From an uncultured Pelagibacteraceae bacterium (GTDB taxonomy: Bacteria > Pseudomonadota > Alphaproteobacteria > Pelagibacterales > Pelagibacteraceae), in NCBI GenBank assembly GCA_902543245.1, contig CACBXQ010000002.1, positions 83,718 to 147,717 on the forward strand: a stretch of 64,000 nt of DNA, in the 5' to 3' direction. Below are positions 36,557 through 45,526 of this stretch, one piece after another. The position numbers and the translations under genes were made by a program. The first letter of the stretch is position 1. Each line of letters starts with the position of its first letter. Under the pieces are notes generated by a model. It searched no databases, had not been told where the DNA came from, and saw nothing but the letters and a program-made list of their open reading frames with translations.

Positions 36557-37846
36557 ATGTTAGATAAATATTTTAATTATAAAAAGTACAAAACAGATTT
36601 TAGGACTGAGGTTGTTGCAGGAGTGTCTACTTTCCTGACCATGGCCTATATCATGTTTTTAAATCCTGTTATCTTAGCAGATGGAGGATTTGATTTTGGT
36701 GGAGTTTTTACAGCAACTGCATTAGCAACCGCTTTGGCGTGTTTTATTGCTGCTTTTTATGCTAAAACTTGGCCAGTTGGTTTGGCTCCAGGAATGGGGA
36801 TAAATGCTTTTATTGCTTATGGAGTATGTTTAGGTATGGAATATACACCTGCAGAAGCTTTGGGAGCTGTCTTGGTAGCTGGAGTTGTTTTCTTAATAAT
36901 ATCATTAACACCCATAAGAGCTTGGTTGATAAACTCGATACCAAAAAGTTTAAAACTTGGGATTGGTGCCGGTATTGGTCTTTTTCTCGCAATAATTGGT
37001 TTTGAAATTATGGGATTAACTGCGGACAATCCTGTAACTCTTGTTCAGCTAGGTGACTTGTCTAATCCATTATTATTACTAGGTGCAGGAGCGTTCATTT
37101 CAATGATTGTCATGGAAAAATTTAATATCAAAGGAAATATAATAATTGGTATTGTTGCCTTTAGTGCAATAGCTTGGATAACTGGCTTTGCAAACTTCAA
37201 TGGAGTTGTTTCGGCACCACCGCCAATGACTCATTTGATGACTTTTGATTTAGGAGCTGCTTTAAGCGCATCGATGGTAACAGTAATCTTTACTTTATTT
37301 TTCATAGATTTTTTTGATACTGCTGGAACACTAACCAGTGTTGCTAATGTTGCAGGAAAAATTGGGAGTGATGGAAAAATAAAAGACATAGATAAGGCAA
37401 TGTTATCAGACAGTGTGTCTACAGTAGCAGGATCAATGCTTGGAACTTCGACAGTAACTACTTATGTTGAAAGTGCAGCCGGAGTGAAAGCGGGTGGACG
37501 AACAGGAATGACATCGCTAGTAATAGGTGTATTATTTTTGTTGTGCCTGTTTTTTAGTCCTTTGGCAACATCTTTGCCCAAAGAAATTGATGGAGCGGCC
37601 TTGATTTACATTGCTACTTTATTTGTTAGAAATATTACAGATATTGATTGGGATGATATAGCTGAATCTGGTCCTGCTGTTCTTGCAATGATTGCAATGC
37701 CTTTTACTTATTCGATTTCTAATGGAATAGCTTTAGCATTTGTTTCTTATGCATTAATAAAAATATTTACTGGAAAATTTAACACTACAAGTCCTGCAAT
37801 TTGGGTAATCGCAGCACTTAGTGTCATAAGTTTTGCGGTAGCTTAA
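36557..37846 (+). CDS. NCS2-family purine permease (guanine/hypoxanthine, AzgA/PbuG type)
   Basis: Polytopic transporter of 429 aa. The N-terminal KTDFRTEVVAGVSTFLTMAYIMFLNPVILADGGFD, the GLAPGMGINAFIAY loop, LGIGAGIGLFLAIIGFE, and FFDTAGTLTSVANVAG with the later LGTSTVTTYVESAAGVKAGGRTG are diagnostic of the AzgA/PbuG branch. It takes up hypoxanthine, guanine or adenine by proton symport. The ribosome-binding site AGGAGG sits near 36545-36550. It converges on a purine phosphoribosyltransferase gene, which suggests uptake plus salvage. Confidence 0.93.
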   Translation: MLDKYFNYKKYKTDFRTEVVAGVSTFLTMAYIMFLNPVILADGGFDFGGVFTATALATALACFIAAFYAKTWPVGLAPGMGINAFIAYGVCLGMEYTPAEALGAVLVAGVVFLIISLTPIRAWLINSIPKSLKLGIGAGIGLFLAIIGFEIMGLTADNPVTLVQLGDLSNPLLLLGAGAFISMIVMEKFNIKGNIIIGIVAFSAIAWITGFANFNGVVSAPPPMTHLMTFDLGAALSASMVTVIFTLFFIDFFDTAGTLTSVANVAGKIGSDGKIKDIDKAMLSDSVSTVAGSMLGTSTVTTYVESAAGVKAGGRTGMTSLVIGVLFLLCLFFSPLATSLPKEIDGAALIYIATLFVRNITDIDWDDIAESGPAVLAMIAMPFTYSISNGIALAFVSYALIKIFTGKFNTTSPAIWVIAALSVISFAVA

Positions 37847-37858
37847 CTTCAAATATTT

Positions 37859-37897
37859 ACAGGGTTAGTGAAAACTAACCCTGTTTATTTTTTTTTA
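37859..37897 (+). terminator. Terminator of the purine permease, embedded in the end of the facing gene
   Basis: ACAGGGTTAGT (37859-37869), loop GAAA, ACTAACCCTGT (37874-37884) and then a run of T interrupted by one A. This is an 11-bp perfect stem. The right arm encodes the last three codons and the stop of the convergent phosphoribosyltransferase on the minus strand, so one element terminates the permease and overlaps coding sequence. Confidence 0.92.
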
Positions 37898-38402
37898 TAA
37901 TTTCTTCAATACTTAATTCTTCGTAATGTTCAGTTGGCTGAACTATCCATGGATCGTCATTTAATTTTACAGGACAAAAATCAGGGGAAAATTTTGAAGA
38001 TTTTTTTTTCCACAAACATGCTGTTTTAATTTGTTTTATATTTTCTTTTACTGGCTCGTATTTCAATAACCATTCCACACTTTTATTTAATGTTAATCCA
38101 GTATCAGATAAGTCATCAACTAATAATATTCTTTCGAAGTCTTTCTGTGAGGCTATTGAGCTTATCTCTCTTGAAAAAACTAGTTCTCCTTGTTTATCTT
38201 CCATTCCTTTTCCAGAGTAACTTTGAATAACTATATAAGCAGTCGGTAGCTTAAATATTCTTGATAAAATATCTATAATCGGGGCAGCTCCTCTCATTAT
38301 GCCAACAAGAACTGTTGGTTTATAGCTTTTACTAACATCTATGGCTAATTTTTCTACTGTTTGTAAATACTCTTTGAAATTTATAACTAACTTATCTGCC
38401 AT
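37875..38402 (-). CDS. Purine phosphoribosyltransferase (hypoxanthine/xanthine type)
   Basis: Type I phosphoribosyltransferase of 175 aa. The PRPP-binding motif is ILLVDDLSDTGLTL. VGIMRGAAPIIDIL is the N-terminal loop, and the C-terminal DDPWIVQPTEHYEEL is characteristic of Gpt/xanthine-type enzymes. It salvages purine bases to nucleotides in the cytosol. I prefer the ATG at 38402 (MADKLVINF) over 38417. The convergent permease supplies plausible substrates. The last codons lie in the permease terminator. Confidence 0.82.
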   Translation of the reverse strand: MADKLVINFKEYLQTVEKLAIDVSKSYKPTVLVGIMRGAAPIIDILSRIFKLPTAYIVIQSYSGKGMEDKQGELVFSREISSIASQKDFERILLVDDLSDTGLTLNKSVEWLLKYEPVKENIKQIKTACLWKKKSSKFSPDFCPVKLNDDPWIVQPTEHYEELSIEEIIKKNKQG

Positions 38403-38445
38403 AAAAATTGTTATCATAGTTAAAAAAAATAAAAAAGGAGATTTT

Positions 38446-38733
38446 ATGAAAGGTTACTGGGTTTGTACCTACGAAAAAATTAATAATGAGGAAAAATTAA
38501 AGGAATACGCTCTCAAAGCAAAACCAGCAGTGGAGAAGCACCTAGGTAAATTTTTAGTAAGAGGAGGTCAAAATAGAACTGCTGAAGGAATTAATTCGCC
38601 TAGGGTGGTTGTAGTTGAATTTAAAGATTTTAATACTGCAATCAAGTGTTATGATTCAAATGAGTATCAAGAAGCGCATGATATATTGAATGGTCATGTA
38701 GTTAGACATCACCAAATAGTTGAGGGTAGCTAA
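38446..38733 (+). CDS. DUF1330 domain protein
   Basis: Small ferredoxin-like-fold (dimeric alpha/beta barrel) protein of 95 aa. MKGYWVCTYEKINNEEKLKEYALKAKPAVEKHLGKFLVRGG and the C-terminal VVVEFKDFNTAIKCYDSNEYQEA are the DUF1330 pattern. The function is unknown. The start at 38446 is fixed by AGGAG at 38436-38440; the frame is open further upstream but overlaps the divergent gene. Its stop interlocks with the facing alkA-like gene. Confidence 0.88.
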   Translation: MKGYWVCTYEKINNEEKLKEYALKAKPAVEKHLGKFLVRGGQNRTAEGINSPRVVVVEFKDFNTAIKCYDSNEYQEAHDILNGHVVRHHQIVEGS

Positions 38734-39356
38734 TATTGTATAGGATCATCATCAATTGATCTCCAAAGATACCACGTTGCTACTGAACAATATGGTGTGA
38801 ATTTTTTTTGTAATTTTTTTACAAATGAATTTGGTGGAAAATATTTTTTACCATAATTATTTGATATAGCTCTTAATAAACCTATATCTTGAACAGGCCA
38901 AATATTAGATCTATTGTACGTAAATAAAAGTATCATCTCCGCAGACCATCTACCGATCTGTCTTAATTCAGATAAATATTCAATTGCTTGCTCATCTGAC
39001 ATATGCTTTATTAAATGTGGTTTAAATTCTTTCTTAATCATTTTCTTTGCTAAAGATTTTATCCCTTTAACTTTTTGTCTACTTAAACCACAACTTTTCA
39101 ATTGTGAAAAAGTTAAACTGTTAATGGTAGTAGGAGAGATTTTGTTTTTACATTTTTTTTTAAATTTTAGGAATACTGAATTTGCCGCAGCCACACTTAT
39201 TTGTTGACCTATAATACTGTTGCACAAAGATAAAAAAATATTTTTTCGAGTAGTTAGGCTTGCATCAGAGTATTTTTCAATTAATTTTTTCATCACCTTA
39301 TCTTTCTCAGATAAATATTTCTTTGCTTTATTCCAATATAAAGGTGTTTTACTCAT
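38730..39356 (-). CDS. DNA-3-methyladenine glycosylase II-like (AlkA, HhH-GPD)
   Basis: Base-excision glycosylase of 208 aa removing alkylated purines. NSIIGQQISVAAANSVFLKFKK starts the HhH-GPD fold. The hairpin is LRQIGRWSAEMILLF, and the catalytic Asp is in IWPVQDIGLLRAI. There is no C-terminal iron-sulfur cluster and no N-terminal AlkA domain, as in the short AlkA type. Its 5' end overlaps the stop of the EamA gene by 8 nt; both are read on the minus strand. Confidence 0.92.
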   Translation of the reverse strand: MSKTPLYWNKAKKYLSEKDKVMKKLIEKYSDASLTTRKNIFLSLCNSIIGQQISVAAANSVFLKFKKKCKNKISPTTINSLTFSQLKSCGLSRQKVKGIKSLAKKMIKKEFKPHLIKHMSDEQAIEYLSELRQIGRWSAEMILLFTYNRSNIWPVQDIGLLRAISNNYGKKYFPPNSFVKKLQKKFTPYCSVATWYLWRSIDDDPIQY

Positions 39357-40230
39357 GTCGCGCTATAGTAACTTGATTTTTATGATGTATTTCACGTCTA
39401 AAAATTATTATTGAAGAAATAATTACTAAAGCTGCCCCCAAAAGAGTTTTAACTGTAGGAACTTCTCCCCATATAAAATATCCAAATATTATTGCAAACA
39501 CTAAGGCTAAATATTTCAAAGGTGTAACCAAAGAAACTTCAGAATATTTATAGGATTGACTTAACCATAAATTTGCAACACCTCCAAAAATACCTACTAG
39601 AGACAAGATCACTAGATCATTTAAGCTCGGCATTACCCAGCCGTAAGGTATCGTTAGAAAACTTAGTAAAGTTATTGCAACTGAAAAATAAAGTGAAATC
39701 AACCAAACTGGTTCTGATGTGGATAGTTGTCTTATAGCAATTGCAACATAAGATAAGCCTAAACAAAAAATTATTGGGTAGAGGTAATAAATATTTAAGG
39801 AGCTAAATCCAGGTTCAGTAATTACTATTATCCCAATAAAACCTACTAATACTGCCAACCATCTATAAAAACCAACTTTTTCTTTTAATAAAAAAATCGA
39901 AAAAATCGTAGTAAATATTGGTGCAGCAAATGAAATACTGACAACTGTTGCCAAAGGTAAATTTCTTAATGCAGTAAAAATTGCAACTAAAGCAATTAAC
40001 CCAAATATACATCTTAAAAAATGTAGACCAGCTCTTTTTGTATAATAAAAATTTTTACGTCTTTCAGGTGGAATGATAAAAAAATAAAAAACAATTCCAA
40101 AAAAACCTCTAAAAAATAACACTTGCCCTAATGGATAATCTTCAGACCACTTAACGATAATATCCATAACTGAAAATGCACACACAGATAGAAACATGTA
40201 CAAAAAGCCCAATTGATTTTTAGACAACAT
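39349..40230 (-). CDS. EamA/DMT-superfamily transporter
   Basis: Inner-membrane protein of 293 aa with ten predicted helices in two EamA repeats. GFLYMFLSVCAFSVMDIIVKWSE begins repeat one, and FLLKEKVGFYRWLAVLVGFIGIIVITEPG ends it. The C-terminal ALVFAIIFGYFIWGEVPTVKTLLGAALVIISSIIIF ends repeat two. It probably exports a metabolite; the substrate is not predictable. I choose the ATG at 40230, because a longer frame from 40278 overlaps msrA on the other strand. Confidence 0.88.
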   Translation of the reverse strand: MLSKNQLGFLYMFLSVCAFSVMDIIVKWSEDYPLGQVLFFRGFFGIVFYFFIIPPERRKNFYYTKRAGLHFLRCIFGLIALVAIFTALRNLPLATVVSISFAAPIFTTIFSIFLLKEKVGFYRWLAVLVGFIGIIVITEPGFSSLNIYYLYPIIFCLGLSYVAIAIRQLSTSEPVWLISLYFSVAITLLSFLTIPYGWVMPSLNDLVILSLVGIFGGVANLWLSQSYKYSEVSLVTPLKYLALVFAIIFGYFIWGEVPTVKTLLGAALVIISSIIIFRREIHHKNQVTIARHE

Positions 40231-40265
40231 AAGAATAATTTTATTTAAAAACAAATTAATTAGCA

Positions 40266-40712
40266 ATGGAAATAGCAATTTTAGGACTTGGATGTTTTTG
40301 GGGACCTGAATTAGAATTCAGTAAACTCAAAGGGATTTATAAAACTGAAGTAGGTTACTGCGGTGGTGATAGCAACAAAACTTCATACGAGCAGGTTTGT
40401 ACGGGTAATACAAATCATGCGGAAGTTGTAAAATTAGATTTTGATCCAAATGTAATCTCTTATGAAGAAATAGTTAATTATTTTTTTGATTTTCATGATC
40501 CAACGACTTTAAATTCACAAGGACCCGATTTTGGAACTCAGTATAGAAGTGAAATTTTTTACTTAAATAATTCTCAGAAAGAAATTGCTGAAAAATTAAT
40601 AAAAAAAAATAATGAACGAATGAACGGTAGGGTTGTTACAAAATTATCACTAGCAAAAAATTATTGTACCGCAGAAGAATATCATCAAAAGTTTATGGAA
40701 AAACGGAGATAG
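40266..40712 (+). CDS. msrA: Peptide-methionine (S)-S-oxide reductase MsrA
   Basis: Repairs oxidised methionine in proteins, 148 aa. The catalytic Cys is in GLGCFWGPELEFSKLKGI (residue 10). VGYCGGDSNKTSYEQVCTGNTNHAEVVKLDFDP and NDFHDPTT-like FFDFHDPTTLNSQGPDFGTQYRSEIFY are the canonical core. The C-terminal tail is short with one cysteine (NYCTAEEYHQKF). It leads a run with the sulfurtransferase and RND pump genes, spacing 3 bp to the next. Confidence 0.96.
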   Translation: MEIAILGLGCFWGPELEFSKLKGIYKTEVGYCGGDSNKTSYEQVCTGNTNHAEVVKLDFDPNVISYEEIVNYFFDFHDPTTLNSQGPDFGTQYRSEIFYLNNSQKEIAEKLIKKNNERMNGRVVTKLSLAKNYCTAEEYHQKFMEKRR

Positions 40713-40715
40713 TTC

Positions 40716-41528
40716 ATGTCTCTTGTTAGTACTGATTGGCTTTATAATAATATTGATAAAGTAAAAATTTTTGATAGTTCATGGCATTTACCAAATGAAA
40801 ATAGAAACGCTTTTGAAGAATACAGAAAAGGACATATACAAGGATCAATTTTTTTTGATATAGATAAATACTCGGATAAAAAAAGTGACCTCCCACATAT
40901 GCTTCCTTCAAAAGAGGAATGGGAGCTATTTATGTCATCACTAGGAGTATCTAATAATGATATAATTGTAATTTACGATGATTCTCATTTAATTAGTTCA
41001 TGCAGATGTTGGTATACATTTTTATATTTTGGACATAATCAAAATTCAGTATTTGTTTTAGATGGAGGATTAAAAAAATGGAAAGAGGAAAATAGAGAAA
41101 TTGTAAAATCTATAACAAATATTTCTAAATCTAAATACTTCGCAACAGAAAATAAAAAATTAGTAAAAAATAAGATTGAAATTGATCAAAATATATTAGA
41201 AAAAAAATTTAAAGTTTTAGATGCTAGAAGTAAAAAAAGATTTGAAGGTAAAGAAGCAGAAAAAAGAAAAGGTTTGAGAAGTGGCTCAATACCAGGGTCT
41301 TATTGCTTGCCCTTTAGACAGCTTATTAACGATGATAATACTTTTAAAAAAAAAGATGAAATTAGGTTGGAATTTATGAGTATTATTAATTTAGAGGAAA
41401 ATGATATTGTATTTTCCTGTGGATCTGGGATAACAGCATCTGTACTGGCTCTTGCATATTCATTAATTAATAATAAGTATAGTCCTACGGTGTACGATGG
41501 ATCATGGAGCGAGTTTGGTAAAGAATAG
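40716..41528 (+). CDS. sseA: Sulfurtransferase with two rhodanese domains (3-mercaptopyruvate sulfurtransferase type)
   Basis: Cytosolic sulfurtransferase of 270 aa. The first rhodanese domain (about 1-130) is inactive, as usual; GHIQGSIFFDIDKYSDKKSDLPHMLP is the typical segment. The second domain (about 145-270) has the active-site loop SCGSGITASVLALA, closest to the CGSGVTA of mercaptopyruvate sulfurtransferases. It moves sulfur from 3-mercaptopyruvate or thiosulfate to acceptors. It is in a run with msrA and the RND genes. Confidence 0.92.
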   Translation: MSLVSTDWLYNNIDKVKIFDSSWHLPNENRNAFEEYRKGHIQGSIFFDIDKYSDKKSDLPHMLPSKEEWELFMSSLGVSNNDIIVIYDDSHLISSCRCWYTFLYFGHNQNSVFVLDGGLKKWKEENREIVKSITNISKSKYFATENKKLVKNKIEIDQNILEKKFKVLDARSKKRFEGKEAEKRKGLRSGSIPGSYCLPFRQLINDDNTFKKKDEIRLEFMSIINLEENDIVFSCGSGITASVLALAYSLINNKYSPTVYDGSWSEFGKE

Positions 41529-41533
41529 ATATT

Positions 41534-42403
41534 ATGAAAAGATCAACTAAAATTTTTACAGTAATAATTGTATTTTTCTTAATTATTGCATCAGTAATAA
41601 TCGCTAGAACAATGATTGGTAATCATTTTAAAAAAAAATTTAGTAAAAGACCTCCTCCAGGAATAATTGTAACTCAAGTGATTGAAAAAAAATTTGAAGA
41701 CATTATAGAAACATTTGGTACTGCCATTCCATCTCAGATTAAATCGTATAAAATTGAAAAATATGAGATCTTAACGCCAATAAAATTTAATTCAAAAGTT
41801 AACAAAGGTGAAATAATTGCTAACTTAAAAACAAGAAAAATAATTGCACCATTTGATGGTATAATTGGTAAAAGAGATTTTTCTGATGATATTTTAGTTT
41901 CAAAAAGCTCAATTTTACTTAATTTAGAGGATACAACGATAATATTTTCAGATGTAGAAATACCTGAAGTATACGCTCCTTTTATAAAAAATGGGTTGCC
42001 TGTAGATGTAATTTTTTCTGGTTACAAAAATAAAATATATTCAGGAATAGTAGAATCAACATCAAGTAGGATAAATAGTAAAACAAGATCATTATCAACT
42101 AGAATAAAAATAAATAATGAAAAATTCGAATTATTACCAGGAGCTCTTTTAGAAATAACAATAAAATATAATGAAAGAAACACTTTAAGTGTACCAGATA
42201 CAAGTATTGTTACTGAGGGCTCTAGAAGTTATGTTTTTATTGTTGATGAAAATAATAAAGCAATAAAAACTGAGGTCAAAACAGGAAAAAGATACCTTGG
42301 AAATTTAGAAATTTTAAGTGGTTTATCTTTAGATGATAAAATTGTAGCCGAGGGTTTAAAAAAAGTAAGACCAAACAGTAAAATAAAACCAATCATTAAT
42401 TAA
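41534..42403 (+). CDS. RND efflux periplasmic adaptor without coiled-coil hairpin
   Basis: Membrane-fusion protein of 289 aa anchored by residues 7-25. The two halves of the lipoyl motif, VNKGEIIANL (89-98) and IIAPFDGIIGK (103-113), are separated by only four residues. In AcrA-type adaptors an alpha-helical hairpin of about 60 or more residues lies between them. The beta-barrel and membrane-proximal domains follow (PDVIFSGYK, LSVPDTSIVTEGSRSYVFIVD). So it should bind the pump but lack the part that docks to a TolC-type channel. Borrelia BesA is a known adaptor of this kind. Confidence 0.85.
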   Translation: MKRSTKIFTVIIVFFLIIASVIIARTMIGNHFKKKFSKRPPPGIIVTQVIEKKFEDIIETFGTAIPSQIKSYKIEKYEILTPIKFNSKVNKGEIIANLKTRKIIAPFDGIIGKRDFSDDILVSKSSILLNLEDTTIIFSDVEIPEVYAPFIKNGLPVDVIFSGYKNKIYSGIVESTSSRINSKTRSLSTRIKINNEKFELLPGALLEITIKYNERNTLSVPDTSIVTEGSRSYVFIVDENNKAIKTEVKTGKRYLGNLEILSGLSLDDKIVAEGLKKVRPNSKIKPIIN

Positions 42404-42406
42404 ATA

Positions 42407-45400
42407 ATGTATTTAACTGAAGTTAGTATAAGAAGACCGGTCATTTCATGGGTGATGTCACTAATTTTAATTTTATTTGGTATATTTGTTTTTTGGAAAT
42501 TACCTGTAAGAGAACTTCCTTCAGGGTTACAACCACCAATCGTTCAAATTCAAATAGATTATAAATCAGCTGCTGCACCAATAATTGATCAAGAAGTAAC
42601 TCAGGTAGTTGAAGATGTAATTGGAGGAGCAGAAGGAATAAAAAATATAGAATCTAAGTCTGAGAATGGAAGAAGTACGATTAATGTCATATTTGATACT
42701 GAAATAGATCTCGATAACGCTGCAAATGATATTCGTGAAAGAGTTGCAAGAATAATTGATAATTTACCAACAGAGTCTGATCCTCCACAAATTTTAAAAC
42801 AAGCTGCTGGTTTTACAACAACAATGTGGTTAAGTTTATCATCATCCACTTGGAGTGACCTAGAACTTGGAGACTATGCAGAAAGATATCTGGTAGATAC
42901 TTTTTCAAGTGTAAAAAACGTTGGAAGAATAAGAGTTGGAGGACTCAGAGAATTAAGCATTAGAGTTTGGATTGATCCAATTAAACTAGCAGCAAATGAT
43001 CTAACTGTGCAAGACGTTGAATTGGCACTAAGAAGGGAGAATATAAGACTGCCGGCGGGAACATTAGAAGCAAATAATATAGATTTAAATCTAAGTCTCA
43101 ACAAATCATATAGCGACATAGATAAAATAAAACAATTACCAATCAAAAAAAATGAAAAAAAAGTACTTTTACTGTCTGATGTTGCAAATATTGAATTTGG
43201 ACCTGTCTCAGAAAAGACTTTGTTCAAAGCTCAAACAAAAAATAAAATAAATTTAAAAACTGTTGGTATTGGAATATATGCTAAAAGTGGAGCATCTACG
43301 GTTGAGCTTTCAAAGACTATTAGAGAAAAGGTCGCTCAGGTCAGCAAAAAATTACCAGAAGGTTTAACTTTAGAAGTTGCATTTGACAGGGCGAATTATG
43401 TAAGTGCAGCTATTGAGGAAGTCTATAAAACTTTAATAATCGCATTTATATTGGTAGTAATAATTATCTACTTGTTCCTTGGAAATTTAAAAGCAGTAAT
43501 TGTTCCTGCCATTGCTTTACCAGTAAGTTTAATTGCATCGTTCCTTGGTTTATATTTATTTGGTTTATCAATAAATATTTTTGTACTTTTAAGTTTTATT
43601 TTAGCTATTGGTATTATCACTGATGACTCTGTTATAATGACTGATGCAATTTACAGAAGAATTGAAAAAGGAGAAACTCCTCTAGTTGCTGCATACAAAG
43701 GATCAAAGCAAATTACTTTTGCAATTATAGCAACAACGCTAATTCTAATTGCTGTTTTTTTGCCGTTAATTTTTATTGAGGGTATATCAGGTACTTTATT
43801 TAAAGAAACAGCTATAGCGCTTTCATTTTCTATAGTAATTTCTTCTTTCGTGGCATTAACATTATCTCCAATGTTAGCAAGTAAATTTTTAATCAAAAAA
43901 ACTAATAAAAATTTTATAATTAAAAGGTTTGAAAAATATTTTCAGTCTTTTTCTAAATTTTACAAAGAAACACTTAATATTTTAATAGATAAATCAAAAA
44001 TGGTATCAATATTTATCATTTTTATAATCATCACTTCTATTTTGCTTTTTAATTTTTCAAAAAAAGAATTATTACCTATGGAGGACAGGGGAGCTTATTT
44101 AGTTATTGGTTTTACAGATGAGGGAAGCTCATTTGAATATACCCAAGAAAAAGCTCAAATCATTGAAAAAAGACTCACTCCATTACTACAAGCAGATGAC
44201 AGCCCATATGCAAGATTTATTATGAGGGTTCCTGGCTTTGGTAGTTCTGCAAATTCTTATAATAGTTTTATCATTATTGCGTTACTAGATAATTGGAAAA
44301 ATAGAGATAAAAATTCTCAAACTATAATGAGAGAAGCAATTGGAAAAATTGTTACAGTGCCACAAGCAGTAGCATTTCCAATTTCTCCTCAATCGATCAG
44401 AGTCTCGAGTTATAATAAACCAGTTCAAATGGTTATTTATGGAAGCACTTATGAAGAGTTAGAGGAAATTCAAAAAAAAATAATTAATAATCTCAGAATA
44501 AATCCAAATTTATCCAGAATAGAGTCAGATTATTCAAGAAATAAACCAGAAGTTAAGCTTATTATAAATAAGAGCAAAGCAAAAGATCTTGGTATATCAA
44601 CAGAGTCTATTGGCAGAACACTAGAAATTCTTTACGGAGGAAAAAAAGTAACTACATTTAATAAGTTAGGCAAAGAATATCCAATTATTTTACAACAATA
44701 TATATCAGACAGAAGAAATAAAGATGGAATTTCTAAAATTTTTGTTAGATCTAAAGATGGAGATCTAATTTCTTTAGTAAATTTAGTTGAATTTGTTGAA
44801 GAAGGTAATGCTAAAGAGCTAAATAGATATAACAGACAGAGAGCAGTAACAATATCAGCAAATATAAATGAGAATTATACTTTATCTGAAGCGATTAGAT
44901 TTTTAGAAAATACAGTTTCTGAAGTTTCACCTGAAAACCAAATTGCATGGAAGGGAAAATCTGAAGAACTTAAAGAAACTACCAACGAACTTTTTATTAT
45001 TTTTGCTTTAGCATTACTGACTGCATATCTTGTGATGGCAGCTACATTTAATTCCTTTGTTCATCCTTTTATTATAATATTAACTGTGCCATTGGCAATT
45101 TTTGGCGGTTTGGTATTTATTTTATTTTTAAATAGCTCTGTAAACATTTTTTCTCAAATTGCTTTAATTATTTTAATTGGTATTTCTACCAAAAATAGTA
45201 TCCTAATTGTAGATTTTGCAAATCAATTGAGAACTAAGGGAAAAAATATTCAAGACTCGATCAAAGAAGCATGTGATTTAAGATTTAGACCAATAATTAT
45301 GACTTCTTTGAGCACAATGATTGCAATGCTACCTTTAGTTATTGGAAATATTGGACCAGGCGCGGGTGAGGCTTCAAGACTTGCAGTTGGATCAACTATA

Positions 45401-45526
45401 CTAGGTGGTATGATTATATCAACTTTTTTTACATTATATGTAACTCCATCTATGTATTTATTATTGGCAAAAAATACTAAAAGAATAGATGCTGTAGATA
45501 TAGATTTAAAAAAACAATTAAATTAA
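42407..45526 (+). CDS. RND efflux pump, HAE-1 (AcrB-like) family
   Basis: Inner-membrane trimeric proton-driven exporter of 1039 aa with twelve helices. The proton relay is visible: DD in GIITDDSVIMTDA (TM4) and the Lys in GISTKNSILIVDF (TM10). MYLTEVSIRRPVISWVMSLILILFGIF starts the chain, and PVRELPSGLQPPIVQIQIDYKSAAA begins the porter domain. Substrates are unknown; drugs or metabolites are possible. It is coupled to the adaptor with a 3-bp gap. No outer-membrane channel gene is adjacent. The stop interlocks with the lytic transglycosylase gene. Confidence 0.95.
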   Translation: MYLTEVSIRRPVISWVMSLILILFGIFVFWKLPVRELPSGLQPPIVQIQIDYKSAAAPIIDQEVTQVVEDVIGGAEGIKNIESKSENGRSTINVIFDTEIDLDNAANDIRERVARIIDNLPTESDPPQILKQAAGFTTTMWLSLSSSTWSDLELGDYAERYLVDTFSSVKNVGRIRVGGLRELSIRVWIDPIKLAANDLTVQDVELALRRENIRLPAGTLEANNIDLNLSLNKSYSDIDKIKQLPIKKNEKKVLLLSDVANIEFGPVSEKTLFKAQTKNKINLKTVGIGIYAKSGASTVELSKTIREKVAQVSKKLPEGLTLEVAFDRANYVSAAIEEVYKTLIIAFILVVIIIYLFLGNLKAVIVPAIALPVSLIASFLGLYLFGLSINIFVLLSFILAIGIITDDSVIMTDAIYRRIEKGETPLVAAYKGSKQITFAIIATTLILIAVFLPLIFIEGISGTLFKETAIALSFSIVISSFVALTLSPMLASKFLIKKTNKNFIIKRFEKYFQSFSKFYKETLNILIDKSKMVSIFIIFIIITSILLFNFSKKELLPMEDRGAYLVIGFTDEGSSFEYTQEKAQIIEKRLTPLLQADDSPYARFIMRVPGFGSSANSYNSFIIIALLDNWKNRDKNSQTIMREAIGKIVTVPQAVAFPISPQSIRVSSYNKPVQMVIYGSTYEELEEIQKKIINNLRINPNLSRIESDYSRNKPEVKLIINKSKAKDLGISTESIGRTLEILYGGKKVTTFNKLGKEYPIILQQYISDRRNKDGISKIFVRSKDGDLISLVNLVEFVEEGNAKELNRYNRQRAVTISANINENYTLSEAIRFLENTVSEVSPENQIAWKGKSEELKETTNELFIIFALALLTAYLVMAATFNSFVHPFIIILTVPLAIFGGLVFILFLNSSVNIFSQIALIILIGISTKNSILIVDFANQLRTKGKNIQDSIKEACDLRFRPIIMTSLSTMIAMLPLVIGNIGPGAGEASRLAVGSTILGGMIISTFFTLYVTPSMYLLLAKNTKRIDAVDIDLKKQLN

